A stretch of 64,000 bases of DNA from CBDFHC01 sp965247585 (lineage in GTDB: Bacteria; Chloroflexota; Dehalococcoidia; Lucifugimonadales; GCA-2712585), in assembly GCA_965247585.1 (NCBI GenBank), contig CBDFHC010000003.1, positions 310,001 to 374,000 on the forward strand, in the 5' to 3' direction. The notes under the pieces are model-generated. The model was given only the letters and a program-made list of their open reading frames with translations. It was not told where the DNA came from and made no database searches. Shown in pieces: positions 51,918 through 62,283 of the stretch. How positions within the stretch are numbered: position 1 is the stretch's first letter; every line of letters starts with the position of its first letter. The translations under genes and the position numbers were made by a program.

Positions 51918-52382
51918 CTAGGGTTCCACCTCTACGATGGCCTCTATCTCCACCGCCACGCCGTTGGGAAGCGTCGCCAGGCCCACCGCCGAGCGGCCGT
52001 GCTTCCCCTTGTCGCCGAACAGCTCAACGAACAGGTCCGAGCAGCCGTTGGCCACGGCGGGTGGCGATTTAAATTCCGGGTCCGAGTTGACCATCGCCAG
52101 CAGCTTGACGATGCGCTTGATCTTGTCCAGGTCGCCCAGCTCCTGCTTCAGGTTGGCCAGCAGGTTCAGGCCGCAAAGCCGGGCCGCCTCGTACCCTTGC
52201 TCTATGGTCAAGTCGCGGCCTAGCTTGCCAACTATGGAGGTGCCATCGGCGCGGCGGGAGACAACCCCCGCCGTGTACACCAGGTTGCCGGTGCGCACCG
52301 TGGGAACGTAGTTGCCACCGGGTGGCGGTGGAGGGGGTAGCTCGTAACCCATCTCTTTTAGCTTGGCTTCTATCTGTGGCAA
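51918..52382 (-). CDS. RidA/YjgF family protein
   Basis: 154 aa from TTG 52382, chosen because AAGGAG lies seven bases upstream; the frame extends to 52421. Rid fold: LVYTAGVVSRRADGTSIVGKLG, GYEAARLCGLNLLANLKQELGDLDKIKRIVKLLAMVNSD, and a late GRSAVGLATLPNGVAVEIEAI with the Arg that binds substrate carboxylate in RidA. Family members deaminate reactive enamine/imine intermediates. The N-terminal 30 residues with a six-Pro run are longer than in classic RidA. It follows an M20 peptidase gene by 16 bp, probably one operon. Confidence 0.9.
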   Translation of the reverse strand: MPQIEAKLKEMGYELPPPPPPGGNYVPTVRTGNLVYTAGVVSRRADGTSIVGKLGRDLTIEQGYEAARLCGLNLLANLKQELGDLDKIKRIVKLLAMVNSDPEFKSPPAVANGCSDLFVELFGDKGKHGRSAVGLATLPNGVAVEIEAIVEVEP

Positions 52383-52398
52383 GACTTTTCTCCTTCCG

Positions 52399-53643
52399 TT
52401 ACTTCGGCAGATTGCAAACATCCAGCGCGGTCATGGCCAGCACCTTGGCCACCTGCTCCATGTCGCTGATGCGGGTGTACTCGTCCGGGACCTGGGCCGA
52501 CTCCGGGCCGCCGCCCGGGCCGTAGAGGAGGCAGGGGATCCCCGCCTTCCAGAGGTGGCAGGTATCGTCGCCGCTGTAAGAGCCCGGCGGCACCGCGCCT
52601 ATGTTGTCCGGCTCTCGGCCGGTGAGGGTGCGGTACTGGCGCAGCACCGTCTCCAATATGTACTCGTCCCGGGGCAGGTCGAACGGCTCCATCACCACCG
52701 TGAACACCTTATGCTTCGCGTCCGGCGGCATCTCTATTTCGTACTTGAAGTCCTCGTCCTCGCCCTTGATATTGTCCAGGACGGCCTCGATGTCCTCCTT
52801 GACCGACTGCGTGGTCATGCCGGGCAGGAAGCGTACGTCCACGATGATGGTGCAAAAGTCCGGCACGAAGTTCGGACCCTTAAGGTCATACTCGCGGCCC
52901 ATGCCGCCGATGATGGAGCCAACGTTTATGCGGGGGAGGGCGGGCAGGTCCGGCCGAGGGGTGTGCCGGAATTTGACGGCCTTGATCGCGGGGATGGCCT
53001 TGCACATCTTGTCGATGGCGTCTATCCCCTCCTCCTGGCGGCTTATGTGCCGCGCCCGGCCCAGGGTGTGGACCGCCATCTCCACCACCCCGGCGTGGAC
53101 GGTGAGGATGTTGTCCGAGCCGAAGGGTTCCGGCACCACGGCCATATCGGTGAGGGGTCCGTTCTCGCAGAGGTAGGTGGTGCCCACGCCGCCCTGTAGC
53201 TCGCCGACAACGCACGCGATCTCCAGGTCACCTTGTAGCTTGACCCCGGAGCGCCGGATCATCTCGGCGGCGTGAATCATGGACGTTACGCCGCTCTTCA
53301 TGTTTCGGATGCCGCCGCCGTAGAGCCGGTCGCCCTCGACCACCGGATTCCAGGGGTCGCGGTTCCAGCCCAGCGCGATAGGGTCAATGTCGATGTGCCC
53401 GTTGAACATCAGCGACTTTCCGCCACCGGTGCCCCGCATGATGGCGATGGTCTGGAAGCGGCCGGGTTGCACCTCTTGGAGCTGAACTTCGTAGCCCCAG
53501 CCCTCCAGCAGTCCGGCGATGTACCGGGCAACCTCGGTCTCTTCCGTTTTGAAGCTGGGAATCCGGACCAGGGTCTTGGCCAGGTCCAGCATTTCATCTC
53601 TATCAAACTGGTCCAGGACCTTTTGGGTGTCGGCGCTGATCAT
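52399..53643 (-). CDS. M20-family metallopeptidase (ArgE/DapE/aminoacylase-like)
   Basis: 414 aa. Zn-binding stretches: MFNGHIDIDPIALGWNRDPW with the first His and Asp, VVEGDRLYGGGIRNMKSGVTSMI with the bridging region, and CVVGELQGG (where most members have EE). The dimerisation domain is TLGRARHISRQEEGIDAIDKM and a late SYSGDDTCHLWKAGIPCLLYGPGGG supplies the last His. It deacylates or cleaves dipeptides; similar to acetylornithine deacetylase but without arginine genes nearby. Forms an operon with the RidA gene downstream. Confidence 0.88.
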   Translation of the reverse strand: MISADTQKVLDQFDRDEMLDLAKTLVRIPSFKTEETEVARYIAGLLEGWGYEVQLQEVQPGRFQTIAIMRGTGGGKSLMFNGHIDIDPIALGWNRDPWNPVVEGDRLYGGGIRNMKSGVTSMIHAAEMIRRSGVKLQGDLEIACVVGELQGGVGTTYLCENGPLTDMAVVPEPFGSDNILTVHAGVVEMAVHTLGRARHISRQEEGIDAIDKMCKAIPAIKAVKFRHTPRPDLPALPRINVGSIIGGMGREYDLKGPNFVPDFCTIIVDVRFLPGMTTQSVKEDIEAVLDNIKGEDEDFKYEIEMPPDAKHKVFTVVMEPFDLPRDEYILETVLRQYRTLTGREPDNIGAVPPGSYSGDDTCHLWKAGIPCLLYGPGGGPESAQVPDEYTRISDMEQVAKVLAMTALDVCNLPK

Positions 53644-53724
53644 TGTGCGCCTCCTTTGTGTGGATGGAGCGTTAATCGCGTCCGAAGTGCCGATGCCATA
53701 GTGTGCCGGAAGGGTATGTTGGGG

Positions 53725-54165
53725 TCAAGCAGGGGTGGGCTGTCCCACGGCCCAGACGTAGCCCGCCGGGTCCTGGACCCACACCTCCCGCCAGCCGTGG
53801 CCCTTCGTGGTGGCGGCCAGTAGTACCGGCGCGCCGAACTTCCGTGCGTTGGCCTCTACCAGGTCCGGGTCGACTCCGAAAAGGCGAAGCTCGGCGCCCA
53901 GCCCCCGGGGCTTTCCTTGGGCCAGGGGCTGGAACCAGGGGTGCTTTTCGTAGGTGTGGTCCGCGTGGAGCATCAACTCCAGGCCGTGAACGTCTATGGC
54001 GGCGAAGTCCTCGTCCTGGTAGTGGCAGCTGGCGCCCAGGACCTGCTCATAGAAGTCGACGCCGGGGCGAACATCCCGCATGAGAAGATTAACCATGAAC
54101 TTGGGGAGAGAGCGGCCGTATTGGGCCGCGGGCATCCAGGGGTCGCCGGTGCGCTTTTTCGCCAC
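53725..54165 (-). CDS. VOC (glyoxalase/bleomycin-resistance) family protein
   Basis: 146 aa single-domain VOC fold with beta-alpha-beta-beta-beta repeats: VNLLMRDVRPGVDFYEQVLGASCHYQDEDFAAIDVHGLELMLHADHT and AELRLFGVDPDLVEANARKFGAPVL ... REVWVQDPAGYVWAVGQP. The last motif is the usual VOC end, with an Asp-Pro turn. Metal ligands cannot be placed with confidence (His in HADHT; Glu at the end of WREVWVQ). May be a dioxygenase-like, isomerase-like or resistance protein; unknown. Divergent from the coxL gene. Confidence 0.82.
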   Translation of the reverse strand: MAKKRTGDPWMPAAQYGRSLPKFMVNLLMRDVRPGVDFYEQVLGASCHYQDEDFAAIDVHGLELMLHADHTYEKHPWFQPLAQGKPRGLGAELRLFGVDPDLVEANARKFGAPVLLAATTKGHGWREVWVQDPAGYVWAVGQPTPA

Positions 54166-54384
54166 GGGGTTCCTCCGTAATGGTTGGCAGATTCGCGGAC
54201 GCGCTACCGTGGATTATAGCGGATGAGGTTGCCTTGGTTGGGGGTATGCAGTAGAGTAGCCGCCTGTCGCGGTGGGCACGAAACGGGCTCCTGCACCGAG
54301 ACGTTACCAGCCAAAAACGCCGTTGCGCTTCGACAGACTTTCGGAGGAAAAGGCGGCGATGAATCCCACTCCAAGGAGAACACC

Positions 54385-56730
54385 ATGACTACCCAGGTGA
54401 TGGGCAAGGCATTAAAGCGCCGCGAGGACCCGCGGATGATAACCGGGCGCGGGAACTACGTTGACGATATAAAGATTGTGGGGGTGCTGCACCTTGTGCT
54501 CGTTCGGAGCCCCTGCGCCCACGCCAACATCACCCGGGTGGACCTATCCAAGGCCAAGGCGCTAGAAGGCGTGGTGGCGGTCTATTCCGGGGAGGACCTG
54601 AAGGAACAGCTAGGCTCGCTGCCCGTGGGTTGGGTGGTGCCGGATACAAAGGAAGTACCCCATCCGCCGCTGGCCGTGGGGACGGTGCGGTGCCTTGGAG
54701 AGGCTGTGGCGGCGGTGGTTGCTTCGGACGCTGCGGTGGCTCGGGACGCGGCGGAGCTCGTTGAGGTTGACTACGAAGAGCTGCCCGTGGTGGTCAATTC
54801 AGAGGAGGCGATGCAGCCCGGCGCGCCGCAACTCCACGAGAGCGCGCCGAACAACATTGCGTTCGAGTGGCAGATTGGCGGCGGCGATATAGAGGAAGCG
54901 GAGCAGCAGGCCGAGGTGGTGGTCCGGCAGCGGATCATCAACCAGCGCCTGGTGCCCAACTCAATGGAGGGCCGCGGCGTAGTGGCGGACTTCAACCCCG
55001 GAACCAACCAGCTAACGGTGTGGACATCGTCGCAAATACCTCACCTGGTGCGGCTGCTCATGGCCCTGGTAACCGGGCATCCGGAGCACCAAATTCGCGT
55101 CATTGTGCCGGACGTGGGAGGGGCATTCGGCAGCAAGCTGTACCTGTACGCCGAGGAGATCATCACGGCGATGTTGGCGAAGCGGTTGGGCCGGGCGGTG
55201 AAGTGGATTGAGGAGCGGACCGAGAACTACACGGCGACCACCCACGGCCGCGACCACATCAGCGACGCCGCGATCATGGGGAGCCGGGACGGAAAGATCA
55301 CCGGCTTCAGCACCACGACGTTCGCCAACATGGGCGCTTACCTTTCCACCTTCGCGCCGCTGGTGCCGACGTACCTGTACGGGTTGATGCTCGTCGGCGC
55401 CTACAATATAGATAATGTTTCCTGCAAGGTGAACGCCGTGTTCACCAACACTACCCCGGTTGACGCCTATCGCGGTGCGGGGAGGCCGGAGGCCACGTAT
55501 CTGTTGGAGCGGATGGTGGATATGTTCGCCGCGGAGATAGGTATGGACCCGGTCGAGGTGCGCCGCAAGAATTTGATACCTCCCTTCGAGGACGGGCACA
55601 CCGTGGCCACCACGGTCACCTACGACAGCGGGAACTATGAGCGGGCGTTTGACCGGGCGCTGGAGATGGTGGGATACGCGGAGTTCAGAAAGATGCAGGA
55701 GCAGGGCCGCAAGGAGGGACGGTACCTGGGGTTGGGCATCTCCACCTACGTGGAGATATGCGGCGCGGCCCCCTCCGCCGTGGCCGGGACGCTGGGCGCC
55801 CGGGCGGGGCTGTGGGAGAGCGCCCTGGTGCGCATGCACCCCACGGGCAAGGTGACCGTGTACACCGGCTCCTCGACGCATGGTCAGGGCCACGAGACGA
55901 CCTTCGCCCAGTTGGCGGCGTCGGAGCTGGGCGTGCCGGTGGACGACGTGCAGGTCGTCCACGGTGACACCGCGGAGGTGCCGTTCGGGACCGGGACCTT
56001 CGGCAGCCGCAGCGCCGCGGTCGGAGGTGGAGCCATATATCTGAGCACGTCGAAGATAAAGGACAAGGCCCGGAAGCTGGCCGCTCATTTGCTGGAGGCG
56101 GCGGAGGAGGACATCGTGTTCGAGGACGGGAAGCTGTTCGTGCGCGGCGCCCCGGCCCAGGCCAAGACCATCCAGGAGGTGGCGCTGGCGGCCCACGTCT
56201 ACTCGACGGATCTTCCCGAAGGGATGGAGCCGGGGATGGAGGCCACCAGCTTCTTCGACCCGAAGAACTTTACCTGGCCATTCGGGACGCACATAGCTGT
56301 TGTGGAGGTGGACGCGGAGACAGGAGAGGCGCGGCTGCAACGCTACGTGGGCGTGGACGACGTAGGTAACGTGATCAACCCAATGATTGTGGACGGAATG
56401 GTGCACGGTGGGATTGCCCAGGGGGTGGGGCAGGCGTTGCAGGAGGAGGCGGTGTACGACGCCAACGGGCAGCTCCTGAGCGGGAGCATGAACGACTACG
56501 CGGTGCCCACGGCGGAAGACCTTCCTTCCTACGAGACGGACCGGACGGTCACGCCCACGCCGGTGAACCCCATGGGGGTAAAGGGAGCAGGGGAGACGGC
56601 AACCATAGCGGCGTCGCCGGCGGTGATAAACGCCGTGGTGGACGCACTGTCGCACCTGGGCGTGCGCCACCTGGACATGCCCGCCAAGCCGGAGAAGCTG
56701 TGGCGGCTAATTCAGGGCAGCAAGAGGTAG
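54385..56730 (+). CDS. Form II CoxL-like molybdenum hydroxylase large subunit
   Basis: 781 aa from ATG 54385 (AAGGAG upstream); the frame runs 54 codons farther but without family sequence. Xanthine dehydrogenase family: RREDPRMITGRGNYVDDI, LVRSPCAHANITRVD and VPDVGGAFGSKLYLYAEE (Moco-contact Gln/Gly region). The active-site loop is AYRGAGR at residues 361-367; the CO-oxidising form I has AYRCSFR, so this is form II, whose substrate is often not CO. The late GVKGAGETATIAASPAVINA carries the catalytic Glu. It works with CoxM and CoxS, encoded 4 kb downstream, and uses molybdenum cofactor. Confidence 0.92.
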   Translation: MTTQVMGKALKRREDPRMITGRGNYVDDIKIVGVLHLVLVRSPCAHANITRVDLSKAKALEGVVAVYSGEDLKEQLGSLPVGWVVPDTKEVPHPPLAVGTVRCLGEAVAAVVASDAAVARDAAELVEVDYEELPVVVNSEEAMQPGAPQLHESAPNNIAFEWQIGGGDIEEAEQQAEVVVRQRIINQRLVPNSMEGRGVVADFNPGTNQLTVWTSSQIPHLVRLLMALVTGHPEHQIRVIVPDVGGAFGSKLYLYAEEIITAMLAKRLGRAVKWIEERTENYTATTHGRDHISDAAIMGSRDGKITGFSTTTFANMGAYLSTFAPLVPTYLYGLMLVGAYNIDNVSCKVNAVFTNTTPVDAYRGAGRPEATYLLERMVDMFAAEIGMDPVEVRRKNLIPPFEDGHTVATTVTYDSGNYERAFDRALEMVGYAEFRKMQEQGRKEGRYLGLGISTYVEICGAAPSAVAGTLGARAGLWESALVRMHPTGKVTVYTGSSTHGQGHETTFAQLAASELGVPVDDVQVVHGDTAEVPFGTGTFGSRSAAVGGGAIYLSTSKIKDKARKLAAHLLEAAEEDIVFEDGKLFVRGAPAQAKTIQEVALAAHVYSTDLPEGMEPGMEATSFFDPKNFTWPFGTHIAVVEVDAETGEARLQRYVGVDDVGNVINPMIVDGMVHGGIAQGVGQALQEEAVYDANGQLLSGSMNDYAVPTAEDLPSYETDRTVTPTPVNPMGVKGAGETATIAASPAVINAVVDALSHLGVRHLDMPAKPEKLWRLIQGSKR

Positions 56731-56872
56731 TAGCCGGTTCTGGTTTAACGGAATCGGCCGTTGGCTGCCAGCGGAAATGCCGGCGGCGCCAGGAGCCGTC
56801 TCTGACCCCGCGTTTTGTGCCAGAGACGTACCAGTGGTGACCAGCCATGCCCGCTGATGTATCTGATATTTA

Positions 56873-57010
56873 ATGGCCGGCGGACTGCGATTACCCAACA
56901 GAAGGGATGCCTTCGTTCCGGACGCCAAGCTCCTGGATTATTTGCTCGATTGGTCCCATGAAGACGGACAATACAAAGCGGCGTTCTTCCTGGATAATTG
57001 TTCCTGGTGA
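56873..57010 (+). pseudogene. Truncated DUF6883-like protein remnant
   Basis: A 45-codon frame begins LRLPNRRDAFVPDAKLLDYL, then LDWSHEDGQYKAAFFLDN, close to the N-terminal half of the DUF6883 pattern (LPN..A...KL.DYLL...H..G..KA.FF). The usual second half (about 50 residues) is missing; a stop follows at 57008. DUF6883 genes are commonly found right before DUF4926 genes, as here. Family name is from recalled pattern. Confidence 0.5.
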
Positions 57011-57058
57011 GGAAATTCCCAGGCTGGTTACGGCATACCCTTTGTAGGGGAGGGACAG

Positions 57059-57283
57059 ATGATCAAAGAATTGGATGATGTAGTGTTGGCGGTGGATTTG
57101 CCAAAGCACAAGCTGGTAGCGGGCGATATGGGCACGGTCGTGCTCGTCCACAAGAACGGTGGCTTTGAGGTTGAGTTCATGACGTTGGACGGTACGACCG
57201 TAGCGGTTACTTCCCTGTCGTCGGAGGAAGTACGGTCAACAGGAGCCCAAAGAGAGATAGCCCACGCTCGCGTATTGGACTGA
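57059..57283 (+). CDS. DUF4926 small protein
   Basis: 74 aa, GGGGAGGG upstream of ATG 57059. MIKELDDVVLAVDLPKHKLVAGDMGTVVLVHKNGG, then FEVEFMTLDGTTVAVTSL and VRSTG, fits the DUF4926 family closely (a small SH3-like barrel). Members often pair with DUF6883 and may be toxin-antitoxin or defence-related; no function has been shown. The partner upstream is truncated, so this may be a leftover. It lies inside the cox region, between coxL and the MoxR gene, apparently as an insertion. Confidence 0.75.
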   Translation: MIKELDDVVLAVDLPKHKLVAGDMGTVVLVHKNGGFEVEFMTLDGTTVAVTSLSSEEVRSTGAQREIAHARVLD

Positions 57284-57429
57284 CGACCGCCTGTAAACCA
57301 AACGTGACACCAAGTTCGGCAGGTGACACTGAATTTCTGTGCCTCTAAATTGGAATGGTAGAATAACAACACCCACCGCCCCGCCAACGCGGGGCGGCTT
57401 CAGTGAACGGCACAACTCGCGAAGACCCA

Positions 57430-58305
<876 letters not shown>

Positions 58306-58637
58306 GAGGAGAGGGCATCTCCTCCAAGCCGGCCAACTCCGTAGTGTCAACCTGGTCGAAAAACTGGGCCAGCTTCACCACATCTTCGGTATGTAATGGG
58401 TCCCTTGACTCTCGCATAGTCACCGCCCGTACCGCTGCCTTTCGTTTTGAGTCATGTCCCGGCCCGTCACGGGTAGCGCCTGCCCTCTTCCTCGGCAACT
58501 CTATCTCTAGTGCATCCCCGCCATGCCATTCTGAGTCTGCCCGTGAGGATCGAAGAATCTGGGTGGGGTAGGGTTAGCGACTTCAACCGCCGGGCCGCGT
58601 TTCGCTGTTCCAGCTCGATTTTCTCCGAGCTCCGGGC
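58306..58637. other. Convergent gap with short family C repeat
   Basis: GTCTGCCCGTGAGGATCGAAGAATCTGG at 58536-58563 is the 5' part of family C. On the minus strand a frame of about 50 codons from ATG 58419 (MRESRDPLHTEDVVKLAQFF...) reads into the MoxR 3' end; its helix is protein-like, but no ribosome site is visible, so it is not called. Confidence 0.5.
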
Positions 58638-59765
58638 CTACCTTCGCAGCAATTGCGGCAGCCGTTTCAACTGCGCCAGGTCCCGCGCCGATGCGAAGCG
58701 GTCCACCGCGGGCGCCGCGGCCAGCAGCCCCCGGGTGAGCGGCTGATAGTCCGTCGTGCCGATGAGCGGGTTCAACCAGACCAGCCTGCGCACCTTCCGG
58801 CGCATGCGTCGCAGCTCCCGCGCCAGGTCCGCCGGATCGCCGGTGTCCCAACCGTCGCTGAGCAGAAACACCGAAGTGTAGCGGTCCAACAGGGCGGCGT
58901 ACTGTGTGTTGACCGTACGGATGGCTGGGCCGATTTTCGTGCCGCCGGACCAGTGCTCCACCGCCCGGCCCAAACCCTGGAGGGTCTCTTGGAAGGAAGG
59001 AGCCTGGAGGATGTGCGTGACGCGGGTGACCGAGGTGCTGAAGACCAGGGCCTCAATCCGGTGGGTGTGCCGGAAGACGGCGTAGAGTAGGCGAAGAAGC
59101 AAGGCGGTGTGGCGCTCCATGGAGCCGCTGACGTCCAATAGGATCACCAGCCGTGGAACGCGGGGTTTCCGTCGAAGGCGGGGGAGACGCAGCGGCTCAC
59201 CCCCGGTCGAAAGGCTAAGCCGAAATGCGCCGCGAAGGTCTGGGGCGCCCTTGCGCGGATGGCGGCGTCGCCGTCGGCTGGGCCGCGTCGCCAACGCCCG
59301 GACGATGCGGGCGGCGATGCGGTGAAGCTCGGCTTCCTCGTGCTGCTCCAGACCGGACAGGTCTCGACGGGCGTTGAGCTCCACCGCGCTGGCGCCAGTG
59401 CGCGTGGTCTCCAGCAGGGTGCGGGTGGGAGGTTGGTATGACTCCTTGGAGGGCGAAGCCCGGGGAGCGCGGAACTCGCGCATGCCGCCGCCGGGGCTCA
59501 TGCCTCGGGTGCGCCGGGTAGCTGGGGGCATGGGCTGGAACGACCATAAGAGCTGGAAGAGCTGGTCAAAGGTAGGGGCTTCCTCCGGGTTGGACAGGAG
59601 GACGGTTCGGAGCGCCCAGTAGACGTGGCCGCGGTCCATAATGTTGACTAGGGATATGGCGCGGAAGGCGTCGGCGGTCTCCTGCGGGCCGATGAGCAGG
59701 CCCTCGTCCCTAAGGCGGCGGCAGAAGAGGGTAAGGTGAGAGAGCAGGGTGTGAGGTGTGGTCAT
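58638..59765 (-). CDS. CoxE-like VWA-domain protein
   Basis: 375 aa. The N-terminal helical part (HLTLFCRRLRDEGLLIGPQETADAFRAISL) is typical of CoxE. The VWA domain from about residue 200 has the metal-ion-dependent adhesion site: LLDVSGSMERHT (DxSxS), TKIG (Thr) and LLSDGWDTGDP (Asp). CoxE works with the MoxR ATPase to mature the active site of CoxL-type enzymes. The ATG overlaps the coxG stop as ATGA, so the two are coupled. Full length. Confidence 0.9.
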   Translation of the reverse strand: MTTPHTLLSHLTLFCRRLRDEGLLIGPQETADAFRAISLVNIMDRGHVYWALRTVLLSNPEEAPTFDQLFQLLWSFQPMPPATRRTRGMSPGGGMREFRAPRASPSKESYQPPTRTLLETTRTGASAVELNARRDLSGLEQHEEAELHRIAARIVRALATRPSRRRRRHPRKGAPDLRGAFRLSLSTGGEPLRLPRLRRKPRVPRLVILLDVSGSMERHTALLLRLLYAVFRHTHRIEALVFSTSVTRVTHILQAPSFQETLQGLGRAVEHWSGGTKIGPAIRTVNTQYAALLDRYTSVFLLSDGWDTGDPADLARELRRMRRKVRRLVWLNPLIGTTDYQPLTRGLLAAAPAVDRFASARDLAQLKRLPQLLRR

Positions 59766-60199
59766 CCCTCCAGCTTGGACTTGATGCAGTTGGTGAACTG
59801 GTTAAGTAGCAGCTTGGACGTGCCGCCCATCAGGCGCTGGCCCACCCGGGCCACGATGCCCGTGACCTGCGCGTCGCCGGAGATATGGACCTCGGTGCCG
59901 TCGTCGGTGTCGCTGAACTGGATGAGGCCCTCGCCCTTGACGCTTCCGCCGGAGCCCTTGCCTTGGACCAGCATTCGGTAGGACTGGAGCGGTGACTTGT
60001 CAGAGATGCTGACCTTGCCGGTGTATGTGCCGGAGATAGAGGCGACTCCAACCTTCATCACGATGTTGAACGTGCCTTGAGACTCAGGCTCCAGCGACTG
60101 ACAGCCAGGGATACACTGGGCCAGGACGCCGGGCGACAAGAAGGCGTCCCAGACGGCCTGGCGCGGCGACTTGAACTGGTAGGAGCCTTCAACTTTCAA
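59762..60199 (-). CDS. CoxG-like SRPBCC protein
   Basis: 145 aa from TTG 60199, preceded by AAAGAGGGA; the frame runs upstream to 60352 without family sequence. SRPBCC/CoxG fold: LKVEGSYQFKSPRQAVWDAFLSPGVLAQCIPGCQSLE, then FNIVMKVGVASISGTYTGKVSI, and SGDAQVTGIVARVGQRLMGGTSKLLLNQF. It probably anchors or helps assemble the Mo hydroxylase at the membrane, although the long C-terminal tail with a membrane helix found in some CoxG is missing. Coupled to coxE by a 4-bp overlap and divergent from coxS. Confidence 0.9.
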   Translation of the reverse strand: MKVEGSYQFKSPRQAVWDAFLSPGVLAQCIPGCQSLEPESQGTFNIVMKVGVASISGTYTGKVSISDKSPLQSYRMLVQGKGSGGSVKGEGLIQFSDTDDGTEVHISGDAQVTGIVARVGQRLMGGTSKLLLNQFTNCIKSKLEG

Positions 60200-60375
60200 G
60201 ATGGAGTCCCTCTTTCTAGGCTTGGCCTGCGGTAAATCTAACACCGGAGGCGGGTTGTTGCCAGCCTGCGGCACCGCGGCCCGGACGCGCCGCTCTGTGG
60301 CGTGTGGCGGCGCTTGTTGGTATACTGCACCCCTCTCGCGAAGGGTCGCCAACTTCGCTTTCTGGAGGGTCCGTA

Positions 60376-60846
60376 ATGGGGCACAGCATCTCGGTCACCA
60401 TCAACGGCACGAAGCACACCAACGAGGTCCAACCCAGGCTGCTGTTGGTGCACTATATTCGTGACGTACTTAACCTGACGGGTACCCACGTGGGTTGCGA
60501 CACCAGCAACTGCGGGGCGTGCACGGTGATACTAAACGGGGCCGCGGTCAAGTCTTGCACGATGTTCGCTGTGCAGGCCGACGGGGCGGAGATAATGACC
60601 ATTGAGGGGCTGGCCAAGGACGGAGTGCTGCACCCCATTCAGGAGGGGTTCTGGGAAGAGCACGGCCTCCAGTGCGGGTTCTGCACGCCGGGCATGATCC
60701 TGTCGTCGCTGGACCTGCTGCAACGCAACCCGAAGCCCTCGGAGCAGGAAATTCGGCACGGCCTGGCGGGCAACCTGTGCCGGTGCACCGGCTATCACAA
60801 CATCGTGAAAGCGGTGCAGTACGCGGCGAAGAAGATGGCTACTTAG
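60376..60846 (+). CDS. CoxS-like 2Fe-2S small subunit
   Basis: 156 aa from ATG 60376 with GGAGGG upstream. Plant-type 2Fe-2S cluster: Cys41, 46, 49 and 61 (GCDTSNCGACTV ... SC). Second cluster: Cys100, 103, 135 and 137 (LQCGFCTPG ... LCRCTGYHNI). This is the electron-transfer subunit of the Mo hydroxylase. coxM follows 34 bp later. Gene order here (S-M) is separated from coxL by the MoxR, CoxE and CoxG genes. Confidence 0.95.
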   Translation: MGHSISVTINGTKHTNEVQPRLLLVHYIRDVLNLTGTHVGCDTSNCGACTVILNGAAVKSCTMFAVQADGAEIMTIEGLAKDGVLHPIQEGFWEEHGLQCGFCTPGMILSSLDLLQRNPKPSEQEIRHGLAGNLCRCTGYHNIVKAVQYAAKKMAT

Positions 60847-60880
60847 CCGGCAACGATCCTCCTACCAGGAGAGGTTGAAT

Positions 60881-61747
60881 ATGATACCCAGCGCCTTCGA
60901 ATATTTTGCGCCCACATCGGTGGCAGAGGCCGCCACGTTGTTAGATCAGCACGGGGACGAAGCCAAGCTGCTGGCGGGCGGGCACAGCCTGGTGCCGCTG
61001 ATGAAGCTAAGGCTGGCCCGGCCCGGGGTGGTGATAGACCTGGGCCGGATACCTGCCATGTCATACATCCGGGAGGAGAACGGCGGGCTGGTAATTGGTG
61101 CGATGACGAAGTACGTGGACCTTGAGACGTCAACGCTGGTGAAGGGTCGAGTAGAGGCGCTGTCGGAGGCGGCGGGGATGGTGGCGGACCCGCAGGTGCG
61201 GAACATGGGCACCCTGGGAGGGAACCTGGCGCACGCGGACCCGGCCAGCGACCTGACCGCCGTGGCCCTGGCGCTGGGGGCGCAGTTGGTCACGTCGACC
61301 ACCGGTTCGCACCGGACCATAAGCGCCGACGATTTCTTCGTCGACCTGTTCACCACGGCGCTGCAGCCCAACGAGATTCTGAGCGAGATACTTATTCCGG
61401 CGCTACCTGTCCGGACGGGGACGGCGTACGACAAGATGGGGAACAAGGCGTCTCACTTCGCCATAGTTGGCGTCGCGGCCAGGGTGACGCTGGGCGAGGA
61501 CGGCGTGTGCCGAGACGCCAGGGTGGGCGTCACCGGGGCGGGGTCCAAGCCGGTGCGTGCCACGGAGACGGAAGCGATATTGAACGGTAGCAGGCTGGAC
61601 GCCGCCACCATCGGCCGGGCGGCGGAACGGGCGGGGGCGGGCATAGATTTCAACGAGGACATTCATGCGTCCGGCGAGTACCGGGCGCACCTGGTTACGG
61701 TATTCGCGCAGCGGGCCATCAGCAAGGCGGCGTCCCGGGCGGGGTAG
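60881..61747 (+). CDS. CoxM-like FAD-binding subunit
   Basis: 288 aa from ATG 60881. FAD-binding motifs: KLLAGGHSLVPLMKLRLARP (AGGHS) and RNMGTLGGNLAHADPASD (TxGG). The CO dehydrogenase flavoprotein C-terminal domain begins about residue 180 (FAIVGVAARVTLGED). It passes electrons from the 2Fe-2S subunit to quinone or another acceptor. Ends with an Ala/Ser-rich tail. The repeat-filled gap after it implies the operon ends here. Confidence 0.94.
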   Translation: MIPSAFEYFAPTSVAEAATLLDQHGDEAKLLAGGHSLVPLMKLRLARPGVVIDLGRIPAMSYIREENGGLVIGAMTKYVDLETSTLVKGRVEALSEAAGMVADPQVRNMGTLGGNLAHADPASDLTAVALALGAQLVTSTTGSHRTISADDFFVDLFTTALQPNEILSEILIPALPVRTGTAYDKMGNKASHFAIVGVAARVTLGEDGVCRDARVGVTGAGSKPVRATETEAILNGSRLDAATIGRAAERAGAGIDFNEDIHASGEYRAHLVTVFAQRAISKAASRAG

Positions 61748-61765
61748 GGCGGGGTCTAAAAGGTG

Positions 61766-62225
61766 AAGTGAGGGAGTCCGGAGTGGGATGGTCCCCTCTG
61801 AGGTTGTGAATTTTTGACTTCGTCAGTATTTTCATCGCCAACTTGTCGCATGTTGAGCGTCCGCACAAGTCATGTCATTCCTATGAAAATAAGCCTCCTA
61901 CGCCTCCAACCCGCTCATCCTGAGGCTCTCGAAGGACGAGCCCATACCGCATTACGCCCCCCGCCATATCATTCTGAGTCCGCCCGTGATGATCAAGGAA
62001 TCTGGTAGAGAGGGGAGAGCACATCCAACCCCTGTGCCCACTACCGCTGTGCCACGTCAAATTGTTCACAAACTCTCTGCCGGGAGTCTGAGGGTTCCTC
62101 CCAGAACTTGTCTCCTTGCGGCCGAGGGCCGCAGACCCCAGGTCCCGAGGAACCAAGTGAATCGGGAATGGGTGGACACCACCAACCTGTGATTTGCGCC
62201 CTTAGGAGCAGCCAACTACCTCCAT
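61766..62225 (+). repeat. Composite repeat block: A (partial), B, C, A (partial)
   Basis: Short family A at 61769-61800, then family B at 61799-61892 (about 93% identical to 36246-36339 by eye). A CTCATCCTGAGGCTCTCGAA unit lies near 61913 and family C at 61972-62082. A degraded family A with CACCACCAACCTGTGATT and CCTTAGGAGCAGCCAAC follows at 62082-62215. The order A-B-...-C-A is the same as at 36.2-36.75 kb. No gene is seen between 61748 and 62283. Confidence 0.8.
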
Positions 62226-62283
62226 GGCTGATTCTTACCTCCCACTAGAAGTGATGTTTTCAACCTCTATTAGCAGGTAACCC